Below the pieces are notes generated by a model. That model was not told the DNA's origin. It did no database searches and was given only the letters and a program-made list of their open reading frames with translations. Source: Saccoglossus kowalevskii (taxonomy: Eukaryota > Hemichordata > Enteropneusta > Harrimaniidae). Taken from it: 46,243 nt of DNA. Made by a program: the position numbers and the translations under genes. Positions within the stretch are counted from its first letter, which is position 1; each line of letters starts with the position of its first letter. The DNA is taken from the NCBI RefSeq assembly GCF_000003605.2, contig NW_003113964.1:213555-259797 (forward strand), in the 5' to 3' direction. This document shows, in pieces, positions 21,201-28,089 of the stretch.

Positions 21201-22476
21201 CACATGTCATACCAATACATATATCATCCGAATGCTCGCTTACGTCCCATATACAGGCAAACAGAATACAATGTTGAAAAACACACTAGCTCAATATTCA
21301 ATACCTGATTTTGTGATAATTGTTTGCATACTGATAAAATGGTTTTGAAATTGTTTTGTTAAATGGCAATTATAAAAATACAAGGTCAGCTACACAATTC
21401 TGCTGATGTTTATCTTTGCAAAGTATTTCCCACATGCATTAAATGAATCAGTATAATAGGTATATACATCGGCAAATTTTAGGTGTTTTTGTTAACATGT
21501 ATGAATACTTATTTCGCAAACTTTGTTGCTTAGAACTGATAACGAAATGGCTACAGTCTATGGGCAAAAACTAGGCTGCCCTAATGTAATCGAATAATTA
21601 ACACATTTGAATTGCCTGAAAAATACAAAACAACTATCAAACTGGAAAACAAAGGTGAAGAATGTATAGAACCCCAGAAGGGTATTATTATTTTGATTCC
21701 TGCATATGTGGGTACCTTCATTACTGGATTGTATTTTGTTTTGTGCAGTCAGTCGCAGGCACGTTCCGGTGAAATCTTTCCTAACCATCGACTTTGGTTC
21801 ACTGATGGCAGACCTGACACGTCAAAACAGATGACAGCATTCAAGAACCCAGTGTATGGAGACGCAGCTCTGGGCCCTGCATCAAATGCATTCAAATTAT
21901 CTAGTGGTATGACCAGTAAGCTGGAAGATGATAGATATGTCAATTTATCTCCCCCTGGCAAGGTAGAAATCACAACATATTCGTAGTCATCAAATGAATT
22001 TACGGGTTCAAGAACACAAAACGAATGACTAACAAACAATCGGGGTAATGCCCTTGAATCTCGTTCCAAATTGTAATGATATTCAAAACCTAGAATTGAT
22101 GTATGGTAAGATGTACAAGTGTTTCCTAAAATGCCAAATACAAGTTTTCCAATATCTTTATCATACATAAATTTATAAATTAAATATGTAGAAAATAGAT
22201 ATTCATGATTTCACTTTCGACGAAAGAAAAATCCAGTGAATATAACACTGACAATGAAAATTACTTTCTGCCATAAGTCATATCTAAATTTTTCAGGAGA
22301 ACAGGTTTTAAATGATTCAATATTTGTGAAATTGGCCTGAAAATCCCTGACTTATGTGATATTCATGCGTCTTATTTCCTTATTTTTAGGACGATGAAAG
22401 AAGTTCTCAGGATACGAATACATTCTATGAGAATATCGGTTATAAGACATTCCCGGAACCCGATTATTATGACTAA
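133..22476 (+). CDS. Gene A: modular single-pass membrane glycoprotein (20 exons, 5' end outside window)
   Basis: Spliced model: 133-252, 712-931, 5421-5621, 5945-6108, 7071-7249, 7925-8054, 8328-8523, 8848-9023, 9463-9646, 10802-10957, 11680-11911, 12033-12112, 12252-12359, 15041-15191, 17450-17592, 18090-18181, 19657-20769, 21001-21188, 21749-21962, 22390-22476. The exons join in frame to 1378 codons including TAA; all introns are GT-AG. No start codon or signal peptide is seen, so the N-terminus lies upstream. Residues 404-575 look FN3-like with a D-V-TPP linker. RKRR at 861-864 is a furin-type site. About 894-989 and 994-1149 resemble cadherin-like/CSPG repeats. An EGF domain lies at about 1152-1194, followed by half of another. 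The membrane helix is about 1238-1258 and the tail is 1259-1377. Many N-x-S/T sites support an extracellular position. Role (receptor or adhesion) is inferred; the family was not recognised by name. Confidence 0.85.
253..711 (+). other. Gene A intron 1
   Basis: 459 bp, AT-rich, GTATGA to CATATAG. No element or coding signal seen. Confidence 0.7.
712..931 (+). CDS. Gene A exon 2
   Basis: Residues 41-114. Acceptor CATATAG, donor CAAG|GTATGT; starts phase 0, ends phase 1. Contains LIFWDGPSG and a CTCC cysteine cluster followed by an N-x-S site. Its frame continues correctly into exon 3 across the 4.5 kb intron that holds the foldback element. No B counterpart in the window. Confidence 0.75.
1045..1360 (+). 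repeat. Foldback element, left inverted arm with subrepeats
   Basis: About 12 imperfect copies of a (C/T)GGCTACTTGAAAA-type module alternating with CCGCTACATGAAAAT-type modules. Pairs with 5100-5317. Confidence 0.75.
2885..3225. repeat. Diverged AGCTCC-hairpin repeat nested in the foldback element
   Basis: Begins with the hairpin AGCTCCGCAACGGAGCT at 2891-2907. Then come diverged forms of the family body: a TGTCGTTCGTCCTTCAAC stretch, TACTTGAAAACTACCAGCTC and CTATTAGATATG. Related to copies at 15262, 31067, 35410 and 43305. Confidence 0.55.
3957..4018. repeat. Hairpin-forming inverted repeat
   Basis: AGACACACAAA and TTTGTGTGTCT face each other across about 35 bases, with A/T runs extending the pairing. 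Lies inside the foldback element; role unknown. Confidence 0.5.
5100..5317 (-). repeat. Foldback element, right inverted arm with subrepeats
   Basis: Reverse-complement modules (TTTTCAAGTAGCCGACCGA and TTTTCATGTAGCGGA), shorter and with fewer units than the left arm. Ends TATGGGCCACCGTAG. Confidence 0.75.
5421..5621 (+). CDS. Gene A exon 3
   Basis: Residues 114-181. Acceptor TATTTTCCAG, donor TCAG|GTAGTT, phase 1 to 1. Starts DTCECNCTAYY and is rich in Thr/Ser, with N-x-T sites. It ends GLQLHSG, which joins the GVNVNG of exon 4. Lies about 100 bp right of the end of the foldback element. No B counterpart is visible before the Tc1-like element at the right edge. Confidence 0.8.
5622..5944 (+). 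other. Gene A intron 3
   Basis: 323 bp. No feature recognised apart from splice sites. Confidence 0.6.
5945..6108 (+). CDS. Gene A exon 4
   Basis: Residues 181-235. Acceptor CATTGCAG, donor AACAAG|GTAAGA, phase 1 to 0. Encodes GEIKHFAVVWSRYVND and SFDPSQTWHTYC. The B exon at 45280-45443 has the same length and differs at about 5 residues. The aromatic-rich pattern could be part of a jelly-roll (LamG-like) fold, but this is a guess. Confidence 0.9.
6109..7070 (+). other. Gene A intron 4
   Basis: 962 bp. Holds a short direct duplication around 6597-6650 (TCAAATCAGTCTCCAAATAA twice, about 26 bp apart). Nothing else recognised. The long AGCTCC element and 41-bp minisatellite of B's intron 4 are absent here. 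Confidence 0.6.
7071..7249 (+). CDS. Gene A exon 5
   Basis: Residues 236-295. Acceptor TTGATAG, donor TTGAG|GTGAGT, phase 0 to 2. The first third is diverged from B (ADSTLELDIDG here, TDWTVEFFIDD in B). The last 80 or so bases are almost identical in the two copies. The 3' end of this exon and its donor seed the tandem array that follows. Confidence 0.9.
7250..7580 (+). repeat. 65-bp tandem array derived from the exon 5 / intron 5 junction
   Basis: AACTACCAA recurs at 7278, 7343, 7408 and 7473, exactly 65 bp apart, with further diverged units before and after. Each unit contains a copy of the exon 5 end (ACAGCATCATTTAGGAA) followed by a donor-like site. Three units read CTGAG|GTTAGT, one reads GAGATGGG (donor lost) and the last reads TTAG|GTGAGT. 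Each unit also has TGTTTATTAG, a usable-looking acceptor, 37 bases before the donor. Confidence 0.85.
7581..7924 (+). other. Remainder of gene A intron 5
   Basis: AT-rich, no feature recognised; ends at acceptor TTATTCTAG. Confidence 0.5.
7925..8054 (+). CDS. Gene A exon 6
   Basis: Residues 295-338. Acceptor GTTATTCTAG, donor AGTCTG|GTAAGG, phase 2 to 0. Encodes LCRYGDPFRNGENAIKGFMA. B exon 42157-42286 has equal length with about 6 substitutions. Confidence 0.9.
8328..8523 (+). CDS. Gene A exon 7
   Basis: Residues 339-404. Acceptor GCTTCAG, donor AACAG|GTACGT, phase 0 to 1. Opens with a cysteine-rich stretch (CIPCVKPCDLYNCDSSCSD) likely held by disulfides. It ends with YYLTVKGVTG, a typical last strand of an FN3-like sandwich. 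B exon 41375-41570 differs at about 4 residues. Confidence 0.9.
8524..8847 (+). other. Gene A intron 7
   Basis: 324 bp. No feature recognised. Confidence 0.5.
8848..9023 (+). CDS. Gene A exon 8 (FN3-like linker and first strands)
   Basis: Residues 404-462. Acceptor AATGTTAG, donor GTCAG|GTAAGA, phase 1 to 0. Carries SSNGVIIDVTPPVIADLY, the G-x-x-x-D-x-TPP linker seen between repeated FN3-like modules, then an N-x-T site and ARWEVYD. All 59 residues match B exon 40520-40695. The end of this exon and its donor seed a degenerate tandem array in the following intron. Confidence 0.92.
9004..9300 (+). repeat. Degenerate tandem array derived from the exon 8 / intron 8 junction
   Basis: TATATGA followed by TAGTCAG recurs at about 9004 (the real exon end), 9062, 9118 and 9169, with more diverged copies to about 9270; unit 51-58 bp. 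Some copies retain donor-like sites, for example TACG|GTAAGA near 9190 and CAGG|GTAATA near 9081. B's intron 8 has no such array. Confidence 0.65.
9463..9646 (+). CDS. Gene A exon 9 (FN3-like, second half)
   Basis: Residues 463-524. Acceptor is a T-rich tract ending TTTTTTTAG, donor ACAG|GTAAGT, phase 0 to 1. Encodes IQFAIGTT and YYVTLKVTNTAGLES, classic late strands of an FN3-like module. B exon 39657-39840 has the same length but about 17 of 62 residues differ, in sharp contrast to exon 8. Confidence 0.92.
9647..10801 (+). other. Gene A intron 9
   Basis: 1155 bp against 269 bp in B. Contains a TTTG/GTTT run near 9840 and a perfect small hairpin TTGTAGC-AAT-GCTACAA at 10440-10456. No mobile element could be bounded. 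Confidence 0.5.
10802..10957 (+). CDS. Gene A exon 10
   Basis: Residues 524-576. Acceptor TTTTTTTCAG, donor TTACT|GTGAGT, phase 1 to 1. Encodes GVTVIDDSPDTSNATTSTYC and GLSWDAIDDDLVEGY, continuing the beta-sandwich series. The non-G base before the donor GT is the same in B (39232-39387), which supports the splice choice. Confidence 0.88.
10988..11101. mobile_element. hAT-type MITE (114 bp) in gene A intron 10
   Basis: Ends are CAGTGGCGAT and ATCGCCACTG (10-bp perfect terminal inverted repeats, CAG...CTG as in hAT elements). It is flanked by an exact 8-bp duplication TCTTTAGT (10980-10987 and 11102-11109). No coding capacity. Absent from B intron 10, which is only 210 bp. Confidence 0.88.
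11110..11679 (+). other. Rest of gene A intron 10
   Basis: No conserved coding or repeat signal. Short open frames here have no counterpart in B. Confidence 0.5.
11680..11911 (+). CDS. Gene A exon 11
   Basis: Residues 576-653. Acceptor GTTACTCAG, donor GGAAA|GTAAGT, phase 1 to 2. Contains a charged run (MRERNAEEEAKRLEQ) and ends DVYTNKFLMEPGK. About 15 of 77 residues differ from B exon 38790-39021, mainly in the middle; the last 18 or so are identical. Confidence 0.9.
12033..12112 (+). CDS. Gene A exon 12 (small)
   Basis: Residues 653-680. Acceptor TATTTTCCAG, donor GATTC|GTAAGT, phase 2 to 1. Encodes VLVSSLKVCNKGHQCSDYNV. B exon 38173-38252 has equal length and the same splice sites. Confidence 0.88.
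12252..12359 (+). CDS. Gene A exon 13
   Basis: Residues 680-716. Acceptor CTTCATAG, donor GAAG|GTATGA, phase 1 to 1. Acidic: RDDDEVVTSVNGEDVTLSLT then IPEVTIST. B exon 37929-38036 has equal length. The intron that follows carries the 31-bp minisatellite in both copies. Confidence 0.88.
12450..14830 (+). repeat. 31-bp minisatellite in gene A intron 13
   Basis: Consensus unit, in two parts: GACACATTTTCACCAG then TCACTAAGATGATAG/T, 31 bp. Some dozens of copies; the edges (12450-12640 and 14600-14830) are strongly decayed and the middle is homogeneous. Higher-order runs are visible, for example a block near 13190-13260 resembling the one near 14010-14070. The same satellite lies in the same intron of B (36040-37800) in the same orientation relative to the gene. 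Confidence 0.95.
13634..13683. other. Assembly gap (50 N)
   Basis: Run of N inside the minisatellite. The true array length is therefore unknown. Confidence 1.
15041..15191 (+). CDS. Gene A exon 14
   Basis: Residues 716-766. Acceptor TTGTTTCCAG, donor AAAAG|GTTGAT, phase 1 to 2. Encodes LPAGSSMAAGILTPEDLSKE and ends RALTKR. B exon 35831-35981 has equal length with about 4 substitutions. Confidence 0.9.
15262..15883. repeat. AGCTCC-hairpin repeat element in gene A intron 14
   Basis: Starts with hairpin AGCTCCACTG...CGAGCGGAGCT (15268-15297), then ATTGTCCGTCGTCGTGCG. Then come about three imperfect copies of a unit of about 150 bp (CTTGTTGAAAACCGCAAGTC, GCTTTGATATTACATATATA, TTTTTGTAATTTTT). 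It ends GCCGACAGACTGCTTGTT, matching the far end of the B copies. Non-coding. A diverged copy sits in the same intron of B (35405-35640). Confidence 0.7.
15884..17449 (+). other. Rest of gene A intron 14, with a GC-richer block
   Basis: 15884-16520 is plain AT-rich. About 16530-17330 is richer in GC and CpG and includes GATTGGGCGCGCC (16679) and AACAATGGCGGC (16763). On the - strand an open frame of about 70 codons ends exactly at a consensus donor TTTG|GTAAGT (16906). None of this is in B's 587-bp intron 14. It could be a transposon fragment or an inserted promoter/first exon; neither can be shown. Confidence 0.35.
17450..17592 (+). CDS. Gene A exon 15
   Basis: Residues 766-814. Acceptor AATTTTCAG, donor ACAG|GTCAGT, phase 2 to 1. 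Encodes NITMSFNMSDFKADARPRII with two N-x-S/T sites. B exon 35101-35243 has equal length. Confidence 0.9.
17593..18089 (+). other. Gene A intron 15
   Basis: 497 bp, no feature recognised. Confidence 0.5.
18090..18181 (+). CDS. Gene A exon 16
   Basis: Residues 814-844. Acceptor GTTTTTCAG, donor CCCAG|GTGGGT, phase 1 to 0. Encodes EEWHDASHTCADTFDQYYYD. The pattern W-x-D-A-S-x-T-C just before the furin-type site recalls membrane-proximal processing regions, but no named domain is claimed. B exon 34579-34670 differs at one residue. Confidence 0.9.
18490..19060 (-). mobile_element. Non-LTR retrotransposon 3' remnant in gene A intron 16
   Basis: On the - strand a decayed frame reads RRWQDCIDDDLKAVGKQEKD, then RRIILTSDPSNWE and a stop, the style of the ORF2 C-terminus of RTE/CR1-like non-LTR elements. 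It has one internal TGA in place of a likely Trp codon. The element ends in a (GAA)n tail (18490-18515, read as CTT on +). Upstream - strand sequence (GCCTGGGTAGACTGGCCTCG, GGCAGGAAGGGCATCCGGC) also looks element-derived. Truncated at the 5' end. B's intron 16 (442 bp) lacks it, so it inserted after the duplication. Confidence 0.7.
19061..19656 (+). other. Rest of gene A intron 16
   Basis: No feature recognised; acceptor TTATCTACAG is shared with B. Confidence 0.5.
19657..20769 (+). CDS. Gene A exon 17 (furin site, two cadherin-like repeats, EGF)
   Basis: Residues 845-1215, by far the largest exon. Acceptor ATCTACAG, donor GATCAG|GTGAGC, phase 0 to 0. Order: ICSTTYAP, then RNRKRRQ (furin-type site), then a cadherin-like/VCBS-like repeat (EDSGTVHFTIRATDAESD, DGTFTYRPC), then a second repeat of CSPG style (PLHGELE, IRYRPNDYYYGNDELKITAEDF), then a six-cysteine EGF (NKCSQNGKC to CNCSIGYEGKYC), then the start of a second EGF (DDCASSPC). 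B exon 33024-34136 has the same length and 360 of 371 identical residues. Confidence 0.95.
21001..21188 (+). CDS. Gene A exon 18 (transmembrane helix)
   Basis: Residues 1216-1278. Acceptor AATTTTCAG, donor ACTAG|GTACAG, phase 0 to 2. Starts VNSHVCYC, closing the partial EGF, then GISIGVIVVVALILIIVLI (membrane helix, about residues 1238-1258), then a basic stop-transfer run of Lys/Arg. B exon 32671-32870 is 12 bp longer because of four extra residues (one before and three after the helix). Confidence 0.92.
21189..21748 (+). other. Gene A intron 18
   Basis: 560 bp, AT-rich. Short frames extending from exons 18 and 19 into it have no conserved counterpart in B. Confidence 0.5.
21749..21962 (+). 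CDS. Gene A exon 19 (cytoplasmic tail with NPVY and YVNL)
   Basis: Residues 1278-1349. Acceptor TTTTGTGCAG, donor GCAAG|GTAGAA, phase 2 to 0. Contains FKNPVYGD (NPxY, residues 1311-1314; a PTB or endocytosis motif in other receptors) and DRYVNLSP (YxN, 1341-1343; matches the Grb2-SH2 consensus if phosphorylated). Reading through the donor adds only nine residues to a TAG at 21984, a possible retained-intron C-terminus. B exon 31727-31922 is 18 bp shorter and much diverged. Confidence 0.9.
21963..22389 (+). other. Gene A intron 19
   Basis: 427 bp. If retained it stops the frame after nine codons (TAG at 21984). Confidence 0.5.
22390..22476 (+). CDS. Gene A exon 20 (C-terminus, stop TAA)
   Basis: Residues 1350-1377 plus TAA at 22474-22476. 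Acceptor ATTTTTAG, phase 0. Contains FYENIGYKTFPEPDYYD, tyrosine-rich with a second YxN motif (1362-1364). B exon 30848-30934 has equal length and keeps YENIGY and FPEPDY. Confidence 0.92.
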   Translation, partial: DDERSSQDTNTFYENIGYKTFPEPDYYD

Positions 22477-22899
22477 TCCCACAAAGCAATGTTTACTTTG
22501 ATTACACCAATCACATTCATGAAATGCAATGCAATGATTCCACAAACTTTCTGTCAGATGACAATATGTTTTTTTTTTTAATTTATGGTCAATTTATTTC
22601 ACTGCTTAGCTTTTCGCAATTTTCCTTATATGAAATGTATACCATTTTGAAAACATACAATTTTAAAGTAGATATTTGTAATACATTTAGGTAATCATGG
22701 TAATGCATTGTTATAAATATAAGTGTGTATGAATTTTAGTATTTATGTTTGGTACTGTATGATAGTTACACTGGAAGATGATTCACTTGAAAATGCTTTT
22801 CTTGTAAGACACATCAGAGTCTTCGTTCCATAAAACAATGATATTTTCTTGTACGCATGTGCAATTGTTTAGTACGTAAAACAACAGTAATACACCTGC

Positions 22900-23228
22900 C
22901 TATTAAAGGGTCCATAGCACCAAGAGCCAAATGATTTCCAAGACTTTTCCAGACCTTTTCCAAAACTTCCTTGCATTTTTCCAAGACATTTTGTCCTTAA
23001 ATTCAGGCCAACATCATCACCAAAGCTCATCAAAGTTCTGAGGATATGGTAGTTCTCTGAAGAAAACGGGCCTTTCTAAAATAAATTAATAACTATGAAG
23101 AAATGTAAAGACTTGTTAAAGATTTCTTTATTTTACCTGTAATTTAAAAACAATTCAAAGACTTTCAAGACCTTAAAAAATCCAAAGACTTTCAAAGGAG
23201 TTTCCCAATGCTATGGACCCTGTAATAG
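22900..23228. mobile_element. Inverted-repeat element (MITE-like, possibly hAT-related)
   Basis: CTATTAAAGGGTCCATAGCA at 22900-22919 faces TGCTATGGACCCTGTAATAG at 23209-23228, one mismatch over 20 bp. The interior is rich in CCAAGAC/GTCTTGG-type words with further pairing between arms. Inner ends resemble CAGGGTCC, a hAT-like start, but no 8-bp duplication is seen. Lies in the A 3' flank only. Confidence 0.6.
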
Positions 23229-24617
23229 TGATATTGATTTGTCACTCAAAGAATACTGTTGTGTATTCTGCAAACACAACATTTTAGTTTATGATAAATC
23301 ATAATCCGATTTGACCTAAAGTATGGAGTATCGAACAACAATATTAAAATGTATGTTTTTCGTCTATGAGTAAAACTCGTTATTTTATGCATGGACATGA
23401 TATGCATCATTTCTCAGTATCTGAAATACCATGCATGACGTATGTTTGATTCGGCCGCCATAATACTGTTTTTTAAAACTTAAAGTGTCGACAGATGTTG
23501 TTGTTCTATAGTGTGAAATGTTCTTTGCTCTGCTGAAATATGTCACGAGTTTCAAATTTTAGATGAAAATCTCATCTCTGTCGACATATTTCCATAGCAC
23601 AATGATTGAAACAACTCAAAACGTCCCGAAATCACATGAGATATTGGAGATACCGAGAATGAAATATAATCTGTAAATGGGACTTGATCATATTCAAATT
23701 AGAATGTCCAATCCTTGCATTTATCAGTATTAAATGCGAACTCGTAGGTAGCTAATTATTGAGATAAGTATTAATTTTGTCAATCGTGCTTTTTCATATT
23801 CTTTCAAGTTTTGTTTAAAACGATTTTATTAATCAAGGGTATACTACTATTATTAATCAGATATGGTGAATGGGCAACTGATTATTTAGTTGTCAATAGC
23901 AGCATATTTTTGTAAGTATATGCAGCTTTGAATCATATATAATGGGTTGGTAGCCTGATTGTTCGTGACATGGTTATCAATTCGATGACTGTTTATAAGC
24001 TGGCTACCACCTACCTGGCAACCTATGGCGTTGCTAACTGGCTACTAAGTGCCAGGCAATCCATAGTCAATCTACTAATTGCTTGACAGTCCATGGCCTG
24101 GCAATCTAACTACCAATTAATTATAGGTAATAATATATTAAAATAATAAAAAAATAATATATTTATATATATATTGCAGTAAGTGTATGGTAATCAGGGA
24201 TTCGGTGATTTCTGTTGGGAACAAAAAATTATATTATTCTATCTGGAATGATGTCACTATTGTTTTATGTACCTTGAAATATACAACACTGACTACATGT
24301 TTTGCACAAATAAACATTGGGACTGCATGAAAACACTACAATATAATTTAAGCATTGTCAATAGAAAACATGTACCACAACAAACCATGACAGAAGTGCA
24401 ACACGTCAAAATCATACGAGCCGGGGCTAGTAGTGTTAGAGAATTGATAAGATGTTTTATAAAATGTAGAATTACCACCAGCTGGTACATTACATATACA
24501 TTATATGTATCAGTGGATGCATCTTGGGACAAGGTTGAAAACCAGGATACTTTCAAACTAGATTCTGTTTTACTAATTCAATGTATATTCATATTAGCAC
24601 ATTGTAATGTTTTGCGC

Positions 24618-24623
24618 AATAAA
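24618..24623 (+). promoter_or_regulatory. Probable polyadenylation signal of gene A (AATAAA)
   Basis: AATAAA inside TTGCGCAATAAATGTAGCTT. The core GCGCAATAAATGTAGCTTCT is repeated exactly on the B side (28077-28096, - strand), and A/B homology fades within a few tens of bases after it, as expected at a 3' end. Confidence 0.55.
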
Positions 24624-24640
24624 TGTAGCTTCTTCGATGA

Positions 24641-27600
24641 TTAAGCTATAGTGTTGACAAAATGTTTGCAATCATTGTATTGCCCTATAAATGTTACAAT
24701 AGTTCATGTTAACAGCTTGGTTTGCCACTGGTTGGAGTACATGCTTGAATCACGATAGATGAGAGTAAAAAATGCAAATCGCAATATAGGTGTGGTTAAT
24801 TTACTATACAATACGTTTGTACAAGATCATTGTATAAAATATTAACCATCATATTCAATCATATCAATACATATCAAAACGAGTCCCCGCAGTACAGGTG
24901 GATAAATGATTATGATTTTCGAATCGACTATGTGAACACATGGTCAATTTGTTGAGTGAGCTAAGTGGGTTATGCGTGACTGAATCCAACAAATATCCCA
25001 CTATGAGATATAAATGTAGCATGACATGTTAATGAATCGACTTCCAATACAAGAGTCGTCCAGTTCTAAAGTCGGCCTGTCGGTGACAGTATTGTATACG
25101 CGTATCAATATTAGTTTCAAATACATGTCCTGCTATTTACAGTTATGGATGACAATTTCAAATTGGCATTTGTGCACCGATTCCATTTAACATTGACGTA
25201 TATATATCGATGTTTATTTTAAATTAACGTGCTTCCAATTATGGTGAATTATTTCAACATGTTAATGATGTACAAGTTATTTTCAAAAGAATGGATAGGA
25301 ATGTTGGTTTTAATGTCCGTGCTTGTTCCAATGTATTGATACATTGTACTATTATAATCTGTCTGTCCAGACTCTTAATATGTTCATTCGGCATGTATTT
25401 AACTTTTCTAGTTTAATGAATGAAACCACATGCACTGGCTTGTGCCACGGTTACTAGAAACCGTGCTTGCGCTAATAATATATGTCCAATCGTTGTGCAC
25501 CTGACTCAAAACATGATCATGTGGAGCATATTTTGTATCAAATTACAATTTATTTTGCATTTTTGTTTAAAAAAATAGATCTTTGAAACCGTTTGATTCG
25601 ACATTTGCACTAAACTACCGAAATCCTATCTTTTCTTCATAATTGTTTTTGAAATTATGACAATTCAACAGTCTGACTTTATACAAATTAATTTTCCAAT
25701 AGAAAGCTAGAACACTGAAAATTTGCATCGCTACCATGGTAATATATTTATGCGTCAAACATAAAGGTTCACGTTTTCATAAATAATTGGACAGATATTA
25801 TTAGCACAGGCCGGCACCTGTACGTTCATTCATAAGTAGAGAAGTTAAATGGCAATTAAATAACCACTGATTAGATTTTCTTCAACAACATCCCCCAACT
25901 TGTTTGAAATTAGTAGCAGGTTAGCCGAGATTTGTTGCTAAATTAACTGGACTGTCATGAATTTGTTTTTGCGTATCTGTTGACCGACTTAATTAGCTGA
26001 TTATTAGCTGAATTGCTGTGTCTGTCATCGTTTAGGCCTATTTGAAGTTTTGGACGAAACTTGGCTCAGTGATTTGGAACTAATTACCAGATAACCGCCG
26101 CTATTCAGACTACTCATTCTGACAGTTGGTACCCGTAGTTATTAATGTAGTGAACGATTAATCAAAGATATGACGTATTCAGTACTTAGTGTGATTGGCT
26201 TTATGATTGAAAGTTACGCCCTAGAGTCTTTATTCTGTTTTGTAATTGGTTAGAGTTTTGAAAATGAATAAAGAGAGTTTGAGTTGGTCTTGGGGAGTAC
26301 AGCACGACAGACGCAGTAGAGAGAGTGCAGTCCTGGAGAGCCTTGGGGCGAGTGTTGACGCAGTCTAAGAGAGTCTTGGGCCAGCCTTGCGATAGTCTTG
26401 GGGATTTTTCCCCAGGGCGCTGTGTCTTATAGAGGGCTCGATTGACCGACTAAGAGGAGAGCTGAAACGTATTTCGTTGTGTGTGTCTTATTTGACTGTA
26501 AAGTATAAGTGACTTTCCCGATCCCGTACCTCAAGGGGACGAGATATAGAGACGAGACGAGATTCCCCCCTGACAAGTGTGGAGAACCCCGAGAGAAGAG
26601 AATTTTCCCCCTGATAGGACTACCACTTCTCAGTCAAAACCACGATCTTCCGAATGTTAGACAGGCCCGCCAACGATTGTGCTAGACATTTTGCTAACGC
26701 TTTGTCATTCATTTATATATTTTCATTTTTCCAACTTGTGGATCGATTCTTATAAAGAGTTTCCCTTACACGGACCGATCAATTATATGCATGTTGAGGT
26801 ACAGACTTGGCTGCCATGAAAACAATTTCGGGAATGATTGTTCATGTACAACCGACTAAAAAGGTTATAAAATGAATTCTCAAATGGCTATCATTTAGAT
26901 TTTGAGAGAGACGTCGATGTGGTTGGCAGAAAAACTGCAATTTCGAGATTGATTAATAAGTTGTAAGTGGATTTTCGTGACATTTTCAGAAAGGGTCGTC
27001 TTTCAGCTTGGTTGAAACACTCTGTTCATTGTTTGTCTAAACAAAAGGTTACATAACAAACTTATGCAGCAATGTGAAGCCAGACAATATATAAATTCAC
27101 GAGCACCCTGCACTGAAATTACTGAAAATGATCGTGGCATAGTCAATTTCACAGTAAACGGTACTAATTTGAAAATAAACACTATTAACAAAAGAGCATC
27201 GACTAGTAAACATATGGAAATTGTCACACATTCCTAAATCACTTGTTTAGAATGCGTACAATGCAAGTATATAACAACTCCACTAAACCTAGATCCAATA
27301 TTTCATGATTAAAAGTATCAAATGCCGGGTAATTTGTATTAATACCTGACGGTGTTGCACTACACAATACTAATACCGATTAGCAGTTAATGTATCATTT
27401 CTCGTAAATCAATAAAAGACGTGTTGGGCAAGTACAAAGCTACCATGTCACATACACCGTATTCTGAAAATGTCATGTTAAAGCCTACAATACAATTTAT
27501 ATGAACCATAGCTGATAGGATATCGTATTCATTATACATTATGCATCATCACGCGTAAGTACTTTCGAAGTTTACAAATTACACTATGTATGTTTTGATT

Positions 27601-28065
27601 AAGATATTTCAGTGTTAGTAATTGTTATGTTTTTAAAACAGTCTTGTATATTACTGTGTATAATATGTAGAAATATACTATGAAGACCATAACTATAACT
27701 CGTGCTAATCTGATTTTCTTTTTCAAAGTATATTTCCGAGAAACATGCCTGTCATATCGGATTCTTAAATAATAAATTACTAGGATTGAACTTACAAGTG
27801 ACCACATGACCTGCCAATATCTGAAAAAATACTATACTAATTTGAAGAAAAGTGTATAGTAATATAGCGGTCATATTGGAATTATGCAAATATCGAAAGT
27901 TCAAATCATTGTTTTTAGGAACGTTTCAGTAAGTTCAAATCACTTTATGTCTCATTTAATAATGAGAGGTGTAGATGTACATTACAGGAATATGTAGACG
28001 GCAAAATGTGATCAAGAACTTTCTTTGTTGGGAATATTTGGTGAAGTAAACAGTATAGGCTATTG
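24641..28065. other. Unique spacer between the two inverted copies
   Basis: Non-homologous centre of the inverted duplication. No conserved coding region. Contains a small perfect hairpin CACGGTT-ACTAGA-AACCGTG (25446-25465) and the GC-richer block listed separately. Open frames at 27003-27227 and 27945-28151 are short and lack any family feature. Confidence 0.6.
25953..26700 (+). mobile_element. Possible solo LTR or promoter-like block
   Basis: GC-richer than its surroundings. In order: inverted CCAAT-type words (TGATTGG, 26191; AATTGG, 26244), AATAAA in TGAATAAAGAGAG (26266), then a long GC-rich segment with repeated GTCTTGGG words and ending near TTAGACA. This order resembles U3-R-U5 of an LTR. 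No matched TG...CA ends with a target duplication could be fixed, and no internal retrotransposon genes are present. Confidence 0.25.
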
Positions 28066-28083
28066 TGCATTCTAGAAGCTACA

Positions 28084-28089
28084 TTTATT
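28084..28089 (-). promoter_or_regulatory. Probable polyadenylation signal of gene B (AATAAA)
   Basis: TTTATT on the + strand, AATAAA on the - strand, in the same 20-base context as the A signal. This makes the two genes convergent, with ends about 3.4 kb apart. Confidence 0.55.

Larger units (their letters stand above)
22477..24640 (+). other. Gene A 3' untranslated region / 3' flank
   Basis: Non-coding stretch after the stop. Two segments (about 23995-24120 and 24500-24635) have recognisable reverse-complement matches on the B side (29345-29280 and 28200-28075), so the inverted duplication includes this flank. An open frame at 24267-24644 is not conserved as a frame in B and is not called. 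The stretch also holds an inverted-repeat element at 22900-23228. The proposed end is the conserved AATAAA at 24618. Confidence 0.55.

Noticed and set aside
24267-24644. 125-codon + frame in the A 3' flank
   Set aside because: The DNA has a diverged match on the B side, but the frame is not kept there and it has no recognisable domain; better explained as 3' UTR.
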